Origin: Streptomyces sp. R41
GTDB lineage: Bacteria > Actinomycetota > Actinomycetes > Streptomycetales > Streptomycetaceae
NCBI RefSeq assembly: GCF_041053055.1
Contig: NZ_CP163443.1
Coordinates: 6,493,001-6,557,000 of the forward strand
Reading direction: 5' to 3'
DNA length: 64,000 bases
How positions within the stretch are numbered: position 1 is the first letter of the stretch; every line of letters starts with the position of its first letter. The notes below the pieces were generated by a model, which had not been told where the DNA came from, did not search any database, and saw only the letters and a list, made by a program, of their open reading frames with translations. Both the position numbers and the translations under genes were made by a program. Below are positions 7,821 through 16,812 of the stretch, one piece after another.

Positions 7821-8679
7821 CTACTTCAGCGACTTCGCGATCTCCACCGCCCGTGCCTTGGACGCCACCCCCTCGAGCCGGAGGGTCACCTCACCCCCGT
7901 GCATCCACAGCAGCGTGGGCCCCGCGGTCCGCTCGGAGCGGGTGAAGCGATCGCCGTCCGCGTCGATGAGCCAGAAGCTCAGCAGGTGCGGCTTGGGAAA
8001 CCACAGGGCCGGGTTGGTGTAGTCCTCGTCTCCGCTCAGCGACACCCACTGCGGCTGCTCCCGCACCGTCTTGGAGAAGCCGATGTCGAGGCGGGCGGGA
8101 AACTCGTCCAGCCGGATCGTGTGCCCGTGCTCGCGCCAGCACAGACTCATCAGGAGCCGTCCCTTCGGCTCCCGCGTCACCGCCGCCGCGTCCGGCGTCC
8201 CGAGGGCGCCGGGCACGAGAGGCGCGAACCCCGCCTGCCGCCCGGCCTGTGCCAGTGTCAGCGAAGGGCCGCACCCCGGCACCCGGGCCCCGGTCGAGGG
8301 CACCGCCGACGGGTCGTACCGCACCTCGACCCCGCCGAAGCCGAACCAGTCGACGACCGCGGCGCGCACCGGAGGCGTGAGCACGAGGACAGTCAGCACA
8401 CCGCACAGGCCCGCGGTCACCGCGCGCCAGCGCACCCGCGCCCAGCGGCGCACCGCCCGAAGCCGCTCGCCGGGCCCCGGCGGCTCGGCCACCGGGACCG
8501 GGATCCGCTCGGCGAGTATCTGCTCCAGCACCCGCTCGACCATCGACTCGTTGCCGTCGGCGGCCGGGCCGTCCAGCGAACGCCCGAGCGCCCGCAACTC
8601 CTCCGGTAGCCGCGAGACACCCTCACGGGCGGCCCGACCCCGGTCACCGGAGGGCTCCGCGCCCCCCTCCCCGTACGAC

Positions 8680-8687
<8 letters not shown>
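7821..8687 (-). CDS. Single-pass membrane protein, probable regulator of the adjacent ECF sigma factor
   Basis: 288 residues: a cytoplasmic N-terminal part of about 85 residues rich in charged helices (ELRALGRSLDG, MVERVLEQILAERIP), one transmembrane helix (VTAGLCGVLTVLVLTPPVRAAV), then an outside domain of about 180 residues. The topology and position directly after the sigma gene fit a membrane-bound anti-sigma factor or sensor, although no zinc-binding HxxxCxxC motif is present. The outside domain looks DUF4367-like. ATG 8687 is chosen because AAGGGGG lies eight bases upstream; ATG 8693 or GTG 8696 are alternatives. It overlaps the sigma gene, suggesting translational coupling. Confidence 0.7.
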
Positions 8688-10408
<1,721 letters not shown>

Positions 10409-10422
10409 CGGCCGGGGCTGCC

Positions 10423-10454
10423 GCCGTACGACAGTCGAAACGCTGTCGTACGGC
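10423..10454 (+). terminator. Hairpin downstream of trpS
   Basis: Perfect 12-bp stem GCCGTACGACAG / CTGTCGTACGGC with an eight-base loop, 14 bases after the trpS stop. No T-run, as is usual in Streptomyces. The remainder of the gap to 10663 shows nothing else clear apart from an AGGAGA before the next gene. Confidence 0.75.
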
Positions 10455-10663
10455 AGCGGCATCGCAGCCCCTACCACACTCCGTTCGGCAGTCAGTACGA
10501 GACGAGCGCGACACTCCTACGACCGCCGACAGCGGGCCGCACCGCCGTACAGTCGAAAGCCGAAGAGGCCGAGCAGCCACCCCTGCCCGCGCGGAAACAC
10601 CGGACCTTCGAAACTTCAGAACTCCAAGACTCCAAGACTTCGACAACAACGACAGGAGACGAC

Positions 10664-11245
10664 GTGGGGACCGTAACGATCGGCGTGTCGATCGCGGTCC
10701 CGGAGCCTCACGGCAGCCTGCTCCAGGAGCGGCGCGCGGGCTTCGGCGACCCCGCGGCTTCCGGCATCCCCACGCACGTCACGCTGCTGCCGCCGACGGA
10801 GGTCGACGACTCGGCGCTGCCCGCGATCGAGGCGCATCTCATCGCGGTCGCGGCCGCCGGGCGCCCCTTCCCGATGCGGCTGTCCGGCACGGGCACCTTC
10901 CGCCCCCTGTCGCCCGTCGTGTACGTGCGGGTCGTCGAGGGTGCCGAGGCCTGCACCTGGCTGCAGAAGCAGGTCCGGGACGGCTCCGGGCCGGTCGCGC
11001 GCGAGCTCCAGTTCCCGTACCACCCGCACGTCACGGTGGCGCACGGCATCGACGACGAGGCGATGGACCGGGCTTATGAGGCACTGTCCGGGTACGAGGC
11101 CGAGTGGCCCTGCACCGGATTCGCGCTCTACGAGCAGGGCGCTGACGGCGTCTGGCGCAAGCTGCGCGAGTTCGCCTTCGGCATCGCGGTGGTGCCCCCA
11201 CAGGCGGGCTCGCCGGAGCGGGACAGCACACTGCCGACCCGTTAG
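10664..11245 (+). CDS. 2'-5' RNA ligase family protein (2H phosphoesterase)
   Basis: 193 residues of the LigT/2H superfamily, recognised by two H-x-T motifs: HVTLLPP (His38) and HVTVAHG (around residue 123), each forming one half of the two-histidine active site. Family members hydrolyse cyclic phosphodiesters or join RNA ends, and the physiological substrate of the Streptomyces form is not known. GTG start with AGGAGA just upstream. It follows trpS but is separated by a strong hairpin, so it probably has its own promoter in 10455-10663. Confidence 0.85.
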   Translation: MGTVTIGVSIAVPEPHGSLLQERRAGFGDPAASGIPTHVTLLPPTEVDDSALPAIEAHLIAVAAAGRPFPMRLSGTGTFRPLSPVVYVRVVEGAEACTWLQKQVRDGSGPVARELQFPYHPHVTVAHGIDDEAMDRAYEALSGYEAEWPCTGFALYEQGADGVWRKLREFAFGIAVVPPQAGSPERDSTLPTR

Positions 11246-11309
11246 GACGATTCGCCGGCAGGATCCTCCTGCGCGAATGTCAGCCGGCAGGACCATAGGC
11301 GGAGCGTCG

Positions 11310-11370
11310 GATCGGCAATCCACCGAACACCGGTCCGGATCGTCAGATCGGCAGTCGCCGGAACACCGGT
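11310..11370. repeat. Direct repeat duplicating the 3' end of dprE2
   Basis: Two 25-base copies (11310-11334 and 11346-11370, four mismatches, 36-base offset). The second copy is the end of the dprE2 coding sequence (PVFRRLPI and stop); the first lies just past the stop and would read PVFGGLPI. Confidence 0.75.
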
Positions 11371-12098
11371 CGCGGTACGTGCCGCAGCGCCGCCATCACC
11401 AGGCGCAGCGCTCCCGGTACCCACACCGTCTCCGAGCGGCGTCGCAGCCCCGTCTCCACGGCCGTAGCGACCGCCTCCGGAGTGGTGGCCAGGGGCGCCT
11501 GCGGCAGGCCCGCCGTCATCCTCGTACGGACGAACCCGGGGCGTACGACCATCACGTGCACGCCCGTGCCGTGCAGCGCGTCGCCCAGGCCCTGCGCGAA
11601 GGCGTCCAGGCCCGCCTTGCTGGAGCCGTAGATGAAGTTGGAGCGCCGGGCGCGCTCGCCGGCGACCGAGGAGAGCACCACCAGTGAGCCGTGCCCCTGC
11701 GCCTGGAGGGCCCGCGCGCACACCAGACCGGCCGACACCGCGCCCGTGTAGTTGGTCTGCGCCACACGTACCGCCGCCACGGGCTCCTTCTCGTCCCGCG
11801 CCTGGTCGCCGAGCACGCCGAACGCCAGCAGCACCATGTCGATGTCGCCCTCCGCGAAGAGCTTGCCGAGCACGGTCTCGTGGGACTCGGGGTCGAGGGC
11901 GTCGAAGGCGACGGTACGGGCGTCCGCACCCATCCCGCGCAGTTGATCGGCGGCTTGCTCCAGGGCGGGTGACGGCCGTCCCGCGAGCCACACCGTGCGG
12001 GTGCGCCGGACGATCAGACGGCGCGCGGTGGCCAGCGCGATCTCGGACGTGCCGCCGAGGATCAGCAGGGACTGGGGGAGACCGAAGGCGTCCTTCAT
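11343..12098 (-). CDS. Short-chain dehydrogenase, decaprenylphosphoryl-2-keto-ribose reductase (DprE2-like)
   Basis: 251-residue Rossmann-fold SDR. The N-terminal cofactor motif is ILGGTSEIALATARRL (GxxSxIG type), followed by a conserved D in FDALDP, and the catalytic residues are in SSVAGERARRSNFIYGSSKAGLD (Ser, Tyr, Lys). It resembles DprE2, which reduces the 2-keto intermediate to decaprenylphosphoryl-arabinose with NADH. The ATG at 12098 has AGGAG eight bases upstream. It follows the DprE1-like gene on the same strand across a 16-bp tandem-repeat array, and the divergent operon encodes the other expected steps. Confidence 0.85.
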   Translation of the reverse strand: MKDAFGLPQSLLILGGTSEIALATARRLIVRRTRTVWLAGRPSPALEQAADQLRGMGADARTVAFDALDPESHETVLGKLFAEGDIDMVLLAFGVLGDQARDEKEPVAAVRVAQTNYTGAVSAGLVCARALQAQGHGSLVVLSSVAGERARRSNFIYGSSKAGLDAFAQGLGDALHGTGVHVMVVRPGFVRTRMTAGLPQAPLATTPEAVATAVETGLRRRSETVWVPGALRLVMAALRHVPRPVFRRLPI

Positions 12099-12102
12099 GA
12101 CA

Positions 12103-12278
12103 GCTCCTAGGGGCTGGGGCGACCAGAGACTGAGGCGACTGGGGGCCGAGGGGACTGGAGAGCGAGGGGGGCGGAGGCCAAGGGGAATGGAGGCCAAGGG
12201 GAGTGGAGGCCGAGGGGACTACAGGCCGAGGGGGTTACAGGCCGAGGGGGCTACAGCCCGAGGGGACTACAGGCCGAG
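12103..12278. repeat. 16-bp tandem-repeat array (about 11 units) between dprE1 and dprE2
   Basis: On the minus strand, units of the type CTCGGCCTGTAGTCCC are repeated at an exact 16-base period from 12278 to about 12103. The first unit is the real end of dprE1 (Leu-Gly-Leu-stop), and later copies drift progressively; the last one supplies the AGGAGC ribosome-binding site of dprE2. The array was evidently generated from the gene's terminal codons. Confidence 0.92.
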
Positions 12279-13616
12279 GCGGCGTGACAGGTCCGAGGTG
12301 AAGACGCCTCGGGGGTCCAACTCCTGCCGCAGGGAACGGAAGTCACCGAGCCGTGGATACATGGCGGCCAGCAGCTCGGGCCGCAGCCGTGCGTCCTTGG
12401 CGAGGTACACCCGCCCGTCCGCCGCGGCCACCTCCTCGTCCAGTTCGTCGAGGAAGGCGCCGAGCTCCGGCAGGTTCGCGGGGATGTCCAGGGCGAGGGT
12501 CCAGCCAGGCATCGGGAAGGACAGCCAGCCCGGATCAGCGTCTCCGAAGCGCTTCAGGACGGCGAGGAAGGACGGGCACCGGCGTACGGAGATGCGCTGC
12601 ACGATCCGGCGCAGGGCCTCCTCCTGTCCGTATGGGACGACGAACTGGTACTGCACGAAGCCGCCGCGTCCGTAGACGCGGTTCCAGTGCGGCACCCCGT
12701 CGAGGGGGTGGAAAAAGGTCGAGATCTTCTGCAGTTCACCGGCACGCGCGCGTGGTGCCTTCCGGTACCAGAGCTCATTGAAGAGGCCCACTGTCGTACG
12801 CCCCAGGAGCCCCTCCGGTACGAAGGCGGGCGCGGACGGGAACTGCGCGGGGCGGAACGCCAGGGGGTGTCTACGCGCGCGTGGCGGCAGCGCGTCCAGC
12901 GGCGCGTGATCGCCGCGGGTCAGTACCGAGCGCCCCATCGACGCCCCGCGCGCGAGCAGGTCGATCCAGGCGACCGAGTACCGGTAGCGGTGGTCCGTGG
13001 CGGTGAGGCGGGCCATCAGGTCGTCGAGGTCCGCCGCGCGTTCCGTGTCGACGGACATCAGCGACGTCGCGACGGGCTGGAGCCGGACGGTCGCCGTGAG
13101 GATCACGCCGGTCAGGCCCATGCCGCCCGCCGTGGCGTCGAAGAGGGTCGTGCCCCGGCCGACCGTACGGATCCCGCCGTCCGCGGTCAGCAGCTCGAAG
13201 GAGAGGACGTGCCGGGCGAACGAGCCCGACACATGGTGGTTCTTGCCGTGGATGTCCGCGCCGATCGCGCCGCCGACGGTGACATAGCGGGTCCCGGGCG
13301 TGACCGGCACGAACCAGCCGAGGGGGAGCAGGACTTCCATGAGCCGGTGCAGGGACACCCCCGCGTCGCACAGGACGGTGCCGCCGTCCGCGTCGATCGC
13401 GTGGATCCGGTCCAGGCCCGTCATGTCGAGTACGGCTCCGCCCGCGTTCTGCGCTGCGTCCCCGTAGGCCCGTCCGAGGCCCCGGGCGATGCCTCCGCGC
13501 GTTCCGCACTCCCGGACGGCGGCCGCGGCCTCCTCGTAGGTGCGCGGGCGGACCAGACGGGCGGTGGTCGGGGCGGTGCGGCCCCAACCCGTGACGGAGA
13601 CGGTGTCGGCAGGCAT
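12267..13616 (-). CDS. FAD-dependent decaprenylphosphoryl-ribose 2'-oxidase (DprE1-like)
   Basis: 449-residue FAD-binding type 4 (VAO family) oxidase. Signatures: VTGWGRTAPTTARLVRP, GGIARGLGRAYGDAAQNAGG, TPGTRYVTVGGAIGADIHGKNHH (FAD pyrophosphate loop), and the C-terminal catalytic segment FPMPGWTLALDIP...VYLAKDARL. The lysine matching the mycobacterial active-site Lys418 is present (Lys407 here), but the benzothiazinone-target cysteine (Cys387) is Ala (about residue 375). The open frame begins at 13673; ATG 13616 (MPADTVSVTGWGRT) best fits the family start. No clear ribosome-binding site. The enzyme oxidises C2 of decaprenylphosphoryl-ribose before DprE2 acts. Confidence 0.87.
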   Translation of the reverse strand: MPADTVSVTGWGRTAPTTARLVRPRTYEEAAAAVRECGTRGGIARGLGRAYGDAAQNAGGAVLDMTGLDRIHAIDADGGTVLCDAGVSLHRLMEVLLPLGWFVPVTPGTRYVTVGGAIGADIHGKNHHVSGSFARHVLSFELLTADGGIRTVGRGTTLFDATAGGMGLTGVILTATVRLQPVATSLMSVDTERAADLDDLMARLTATDHRYRYSVAWIDLLARGASMGRSVLTRGDHAPLDALPPRARRHPLAFRPAQFPSAPAFVPEGLLGRTTVGLFNELWYRKAPRARAGELQKISTFFHPLDGVPHWNRVYGRGGFVQYQFVVPYGQEEALRRIVQRISVRRCPSFLAVLKRFGDADPGWLSFPMPGWTLALDIPANLPELGAFLDELDEEVAAADGRVYLAKDARLRPELLAAMYPRLGDFRSLRQELDPRGVFTSDLSRRLGL

Positions 13617-13758
13617 GACCGTGACCGTAGCGCCGGTAAGGGTGCATAACGCCGTAATCTCCCCGGCCCTCACGGCTCCTCACCGAAATGGGTGATTAAT
13701 GGGATGTCGTCCTAGATTGCCGTAATTCTGCGGCCACTCCCTAGAAGAGTGAGATGAC

Positions 13759-14313
13759 ATGGACGACCTTGACGACCATGACTACATGGACCGCCGACTC
13801 GACGGCATGGACCGCGGGCTCGACGGCATGGATCGCCGGCTGCTGTCGGCAGTCCATGAGTGCGGTACGGATCCGCGCGTCGCGGCTGTCGCACGTGCCC
13901 TGTCCTGGAGCGGGGAGCACGGCGCGCTGTGGCTCGCGGCGGGGCTGGCCGGGGCGGCCGTGGACCGGGAGCGGCGCGGCGCGTGGTTGCGCGCGACGGC
14001 GCTCACCACCACGGCACACCTCGCCAGCATGGGTGTGAAGCGCATCGTGCGCCGCCCGCGCCCCGCGCACGTGGTGCCGCTGGTGCGCACGGCCGGACGG
14101 CACTCCTTCCCGAGCTCGCACGCCACGTCCGCGGCCGCCGCGGCGGTCGCCTACGGCGCGCTCGGCGCGCACGTGGTCCCGCCGCTCGCCGCCGCGATGT
14201 GCGTCTCGCGGATGGTCGTCGGTGTCCACTACCCCTCGGACGTCGCCGCGGGCGCCGCCCTGGGGGCCCTGACGGCCCGTCTGGGCGCGCGCTGGGTCGG
14301 GGTCGGCCGATGA
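13759..14313 (+). CDS. PAP2-family phosphatase, likely decaprenylphosphoryl-5-phosphoribose phosphatase
   Basis: 184-residue membrane phosphatase with all three PAP2 motifs: Lys94-RIVRR-Arg-Pro (KxxxxxxRP), FPSSHAT (residues 117-123) and SRMVVGVHYPSDV (150-162). The N terminus (MDDLDDHDYMDRRLDGMDRG) is repetitive, with three DRxLDGM copies. It is the first gene of an operon overlapping the UbiA-like gene by four bases (ATGA). In Mycobacterium the equivalent protein (Rv3807c) sits beside the UbiA-like DPPR synthase and is proposed to remove the 5-phosphate. By position this gene should do the same, although a general lipid phosphatase cannot be excluded. Confidence 0.82.
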   Translation: MDDLDDHDYMDRRLDGMDRGLDGMDRRLLSAVHECGTDPRVAAVARALSWSGEHGALWLAAGLAGAAVDRERRGAWLRATALTTTAHLASMGVKRIVRRPRPAHVVPLVRTAGRHSFPSSHATSAAAAAVAYGALGAHVVPPLAAAMCVSRMVVGVHYPSDVAAGAALGALTARLGARWVGVGR

Positions 14314-15254
14314 CCGAGCGCACGGCACTCCTGGAGCGCACACCGGCCGCTGCGGTATCCGCGACGGGCCTCACCGGCGTCATCCGTGGCCTGCTCAAGA
14401 CCGCCCGCCCCCGCCAGTGGGTGAAGAACCTGCTGGTGGTGGCCGCGCCGGCCGCCGCGGGCCAGCTCTTCTCCCGGCACGCGCTCACCCAACTCACCCT
14501 CGTCTTCGCGCTGTTCACGGCCTGCGCCTCCGCCGTGTACCTGATCAACGATGCCCGGGACGCGGTCGCCGACCGCGCCCACCCGGTCAAGCGCCACCGC
14601 CCGGTCGCCGCGGGCCAGGTCCCCGTCGCGGTCGCGTACGCCGTCGGGGGCGCCCTCGCGCTGCTCGCGCCGAGCGCCGCGGTCTGGCTCTGCTCGCCGG
14701 CCGTCGCCGCACTGCTGACGGCGTACATCGGCATGCAACTCGCTTACTGCGTCAGCCTGAAGCACGTCCTGGTCGTCGACCTCGTCGTCGTCACGACCGG
14801 GTTCCTGATGCGCGCGATGATCGGCGGTCTCGCCCTCGGCATCCCGCTCTCGCGCTGGTTCCTGATCACCACCGGCTTCGGGGCGCTGTTCATGGTGTCG
14901 GCGAAGCGCTACTCCGAGGCCGTGCAGATGGCCGGGAAAGCGGGCGCCACGCGCGCGTTGCTCACCGAATACACCACCGGCTATCTGCGCTTCGTCTGGC
15001 AGCTGGCCGCCGGAGTCTCCGTCCTCGGCTACTGCCTGTGGGCCCTGGAGGAGGGCGGCGTGCCCAGTGCCGGGTTGCTGCCCTGGCGGCAGTTGTCGAT
15101 GGTCGCCTTCATCCTGGCCATCCTGCGGTACGCCGTCTTCGCCGACCGGGGCACCGCGGGCGAGCCCGAGGACGTGGTCCTGCGCGACCGCGCGCTCGCG
15201 CTCATCGGGCTGGTGTGGCTGGCGATGTACGGCCTCGCCGTGGCGAACTGGTGA
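14310..15254 (+). CDS. UbiA-family prenyltransferase, decaprenyl-phosphate phosphoribosyltransferase-like
   Basis: 314-residue polytopic UbiA-family enzyme. The first Asp-rich motif is N80-D-A-R-D84 followed by RAHPVKRHRP, typical of DPPR synthase (Rv3806c/UbiA), which joins PRPP to decaprenyl phosphate. The second motif region reads KHVLVVDLVVVTTGFLMRA, and a cytoplasmic loop SAKRYSEAVQM is also conserved in that subfamily. Around nine transmembrane helices. It overlaps PAP2 upstream (ATGA) and the GtrA-like gene downstream (GTGA), so the three are translationally coupled. With DprE1/E2 divergent, the cluster holds the full set for arabinosyl-phosphoprenol synthesis. Confidence 0.88.
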   Translation: MTERTALLERTPAAAVSATGLTGVIRGLLKTARPRQWVKNLLVVAAPAAAGQLFSRHALTQLTLVFALFTACASAVYLINDARDAVADRAHPVKRHRPVAAGQVPVAVAYAVGGALALLAPSAAVWLCSPAVAALLTAYIGMQLAYCVSLKHVLVVDLVVVTTGFLMRAMIGGLALGIPLSRWFLITTGFGALFMVSAKRYSEAVQMAGKAGATRALLTEYTTGYLRFVWQLAAGVSVLGYCLWALEEGGVPSAGLLPWRQLSMVAFILAILRYAVFADRGTAGEPEDVVLRDRALALIGLVWLAMYGLAVANW

Positions 15255-15856
15255 GCGTCGCCCGTGGGCCGGTCGCCGAGGGGCCGGTCGCGGGGGAGCC
15301 GGTGTCGGGGAAAGCGGTCGCCCAAGGGCCGGTCTCCCGGAAACCGGTTGCCCAGGAGTCGGTCGCACCGGAACCGGTTGCCCGGGAAGCGGCTGCTCAC
15401 GAGCCCGTCGCCCGGAGGCGACTCGCGCGGGAACTCCTCGGCTTCGCCACCGCCGGAATCCTCGCCTACGCCGCCGACCTCGGCCTCTTCGTCTGGCTGC
15501 GTGGCCCCGTGGGCCTCGACCCGCTGACCGCCAAGGCGCTGAGCTTCGTCGCGGGTTGCTCGGTGGCGTACGCGGGCAACGCGCTCGGCACCTACCGGCA
15601 CACGACCACGCGGGGCCTGCGCCAGTACGTGATCTTCTTCGCGGTGAACGTCGCGGGTGCTCTCGTCCAGCTGCTGTGCATCGCCGTAAGCCACTACGGC
15701 CTCGGGTTCACCTCGCAGCGCGCGGACACCGTCTCGGGCGCCGGAATCGGCATGGCGCTCGCCACTGTCCTGCGTTTTTGGGGTACTCGGACCTTGGTTT
15801 TCCGGGGTGTTCGAGGTGTGCGAGGCGAGGGCAGAGTCGGACCATGGACTGGCTGA
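15251..15856 (+). CDS. GtrA-family membrane protein with a repetitive N-terminal extension
   Basis: 201 residues from the GTG at 15251, which overlaps the upstream stop. Residues 1-55 are a degenerate six-residue repeat of the type (x)PVAxx (GPVAEG, EPVSGK, GPVSRK, KPVAQE). Four transmembrane helices of the GtrA fold follow (ELLGFATAGILAYAADLGLF ... VLRFWGTRTLVF). GtrA proteins move or hold polyprenyl-linked sugars. In Mycobacterium the GtrA protein Rv3789 is encoded next to dprE1, matching this setting. The final codons overlap the start of the next gene. Confidence 0.82.
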   Translation: MSVARGPVAEGPVAGEPVSGKAVAQGPVSRKPVAQESVAPEPVAREAAAHEPVARRRLARELLGFATAGILAYAADLGLFVWLRGPVGLDPLTAKALSFVAGCSVAYAGNALGTYRHTTTRGLRQYVIFFAVNVAGALVQLLCIAVSHYGLGFTSQRADTVSGAGIGMALATVLRFWGTRTLVFRGVRGVRGEGRVGPWTG

Positions 15857-16812
15857 AAAAGCTTCCAGGCGTGGGACCCTTGGTCACCCGTCTGATGGCC
15901 ACGCACGCGTGGCGGTCGTACGAGCGTCTGGACCGGGTGCACTGGACGCGGCTCGCCGCGGCGATGACCTTCATCAGTTTCGTGGCACTCTTCCCGCTGC
16001 TGACCGTCGCGGCCGCGATCGCCGCCGCCACGCTCAGCACCAGCCAGCAGAAGGACCTCCAGGACAAACTCGCCGAGCAGGTGCCCGGTATCTCCGACCA
16101 GCTGAACATCGAGGGCCTGGTCCAGAACGCCGGCACGATCGGCCTCATCGCGGGCGCCGTCCTGCTGTTCACCGGCATCGGCTGGGTCGGCTCGATGCGG
16201 GAGTGCCTGCGCGCGGTCTGGGAGCTGCCCGACAGCGAGGAGAACCCCTTCCTGCGCAAGCTCAAGGACGGCGGCGTACTCGTCGGACTCGGCGGCGCCG
16301 TGCTCGTCACCGTCGCCGCCTCCACCCTCGCGTCCACGGCGGTGGGGTGGACGGCCCGGCAGCTCGGCATCGACGAGCACGGCTGGGGGAGCGTGCTGCT
16401 GCAGGCCGCCGCGTTCACCGTCGCCGTACTCGCCGACTTCCTGCTTCTGCTGTACGTCCTCACGCTGCTGCCCGGCGTCCAGCCGTCGCGGCGTCGGCTG
16501 ATCGTCGCCGCGCTGATCGGCGCCGCCGGGTTCGAGCTGCTCAAGCTGCTGCTCAGCGGCTATATGAGGGGTGTCGCGTCGAAGAGCATGTACGGCGCCT
16601 TCGGGGTGCCGATCGCGCTGCTGCTGTGGATCAACTTCACCGCGAAACTGCTGCTGTTCTGCGCCGCCTGGACGGCGACGCAGAGCGATGAGTCCCCGCC
16701 GGACCAGGAGGACCAGGAGGACCCGGCAGCCCCGGCGGACCAGGAGGCCCCGGCGGCCCCGGCGGTCAACGACGGCGGCGCATCAGATCCGGCAGCGGCC
16801 AGCGGCGGTTGA
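15844..16812 (+). CDS. YihY/BrkB-family inner membrane protein
   Basis: 322 residues with six predicted transmembrane helices in the YihY/virulence factor BrkB pattern: the segment RLAAAMTFISFVALFPLLTV near the N terminus, then GAVLLFTGIGWVGSMRECLRAVWELP and the final YGAFGVPIALLLWINFTAKLLLFCAAW. The cytoplasmic tail is acidic and Pro/Ala-rich (DQEDPAAPADQEAPAAP). Function in bacteria is undefined. It overlaps gtrA by 13 bases, so it belongs to the same operon. Its 3' end overlaps the opposite-strand carboxypeptidase gene by 47 bases. Confidence 0.85.
   Translation: MDWLKKLPGVGPLVTRLMATHAWRSYERLDRVHWTRLAAAMTFISFVALFPLLTVAAAIAAATLSTSQQKDLQDKLAEQVPGISDQLNIEGLVQNAGTIGLIAGAVLLFTGIGWVGSMRECLRAVWELPDSEENPFLRKLKDGGVLVGLGGAVLVTVAASTLASTAVGWTARQLGIDEHGWGSVLLQAAAFTVAVLADFLLLLYVLTLLPGVQPSRRRLIVAALIGAAGFELLKLLLSGYMRGVASKSMYGAFGVPIALLLWINFTAKLLLFCAAWTATQSDESPPDQEDQEDPAAPADQEAPAAPAVNDGGASDPAAASGG

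Noticed and set aside
12103..12278. A CRISPR array or clustered operator sites
   Set aside because: Units of 16 bases are contiguous with no spacers, and they derive from the dprE1 stop region.
16766..16812. Overlap of the yihY and carboxypeptidase 3' ends as an error of gene calling
   Set aside because: Both C termini are plausible (acidic Pro/Ala tail; basic LPDLMRRRR anchor), so the overlap seems real. A similar tail-to-tail overlap occurs at 35144-35191.
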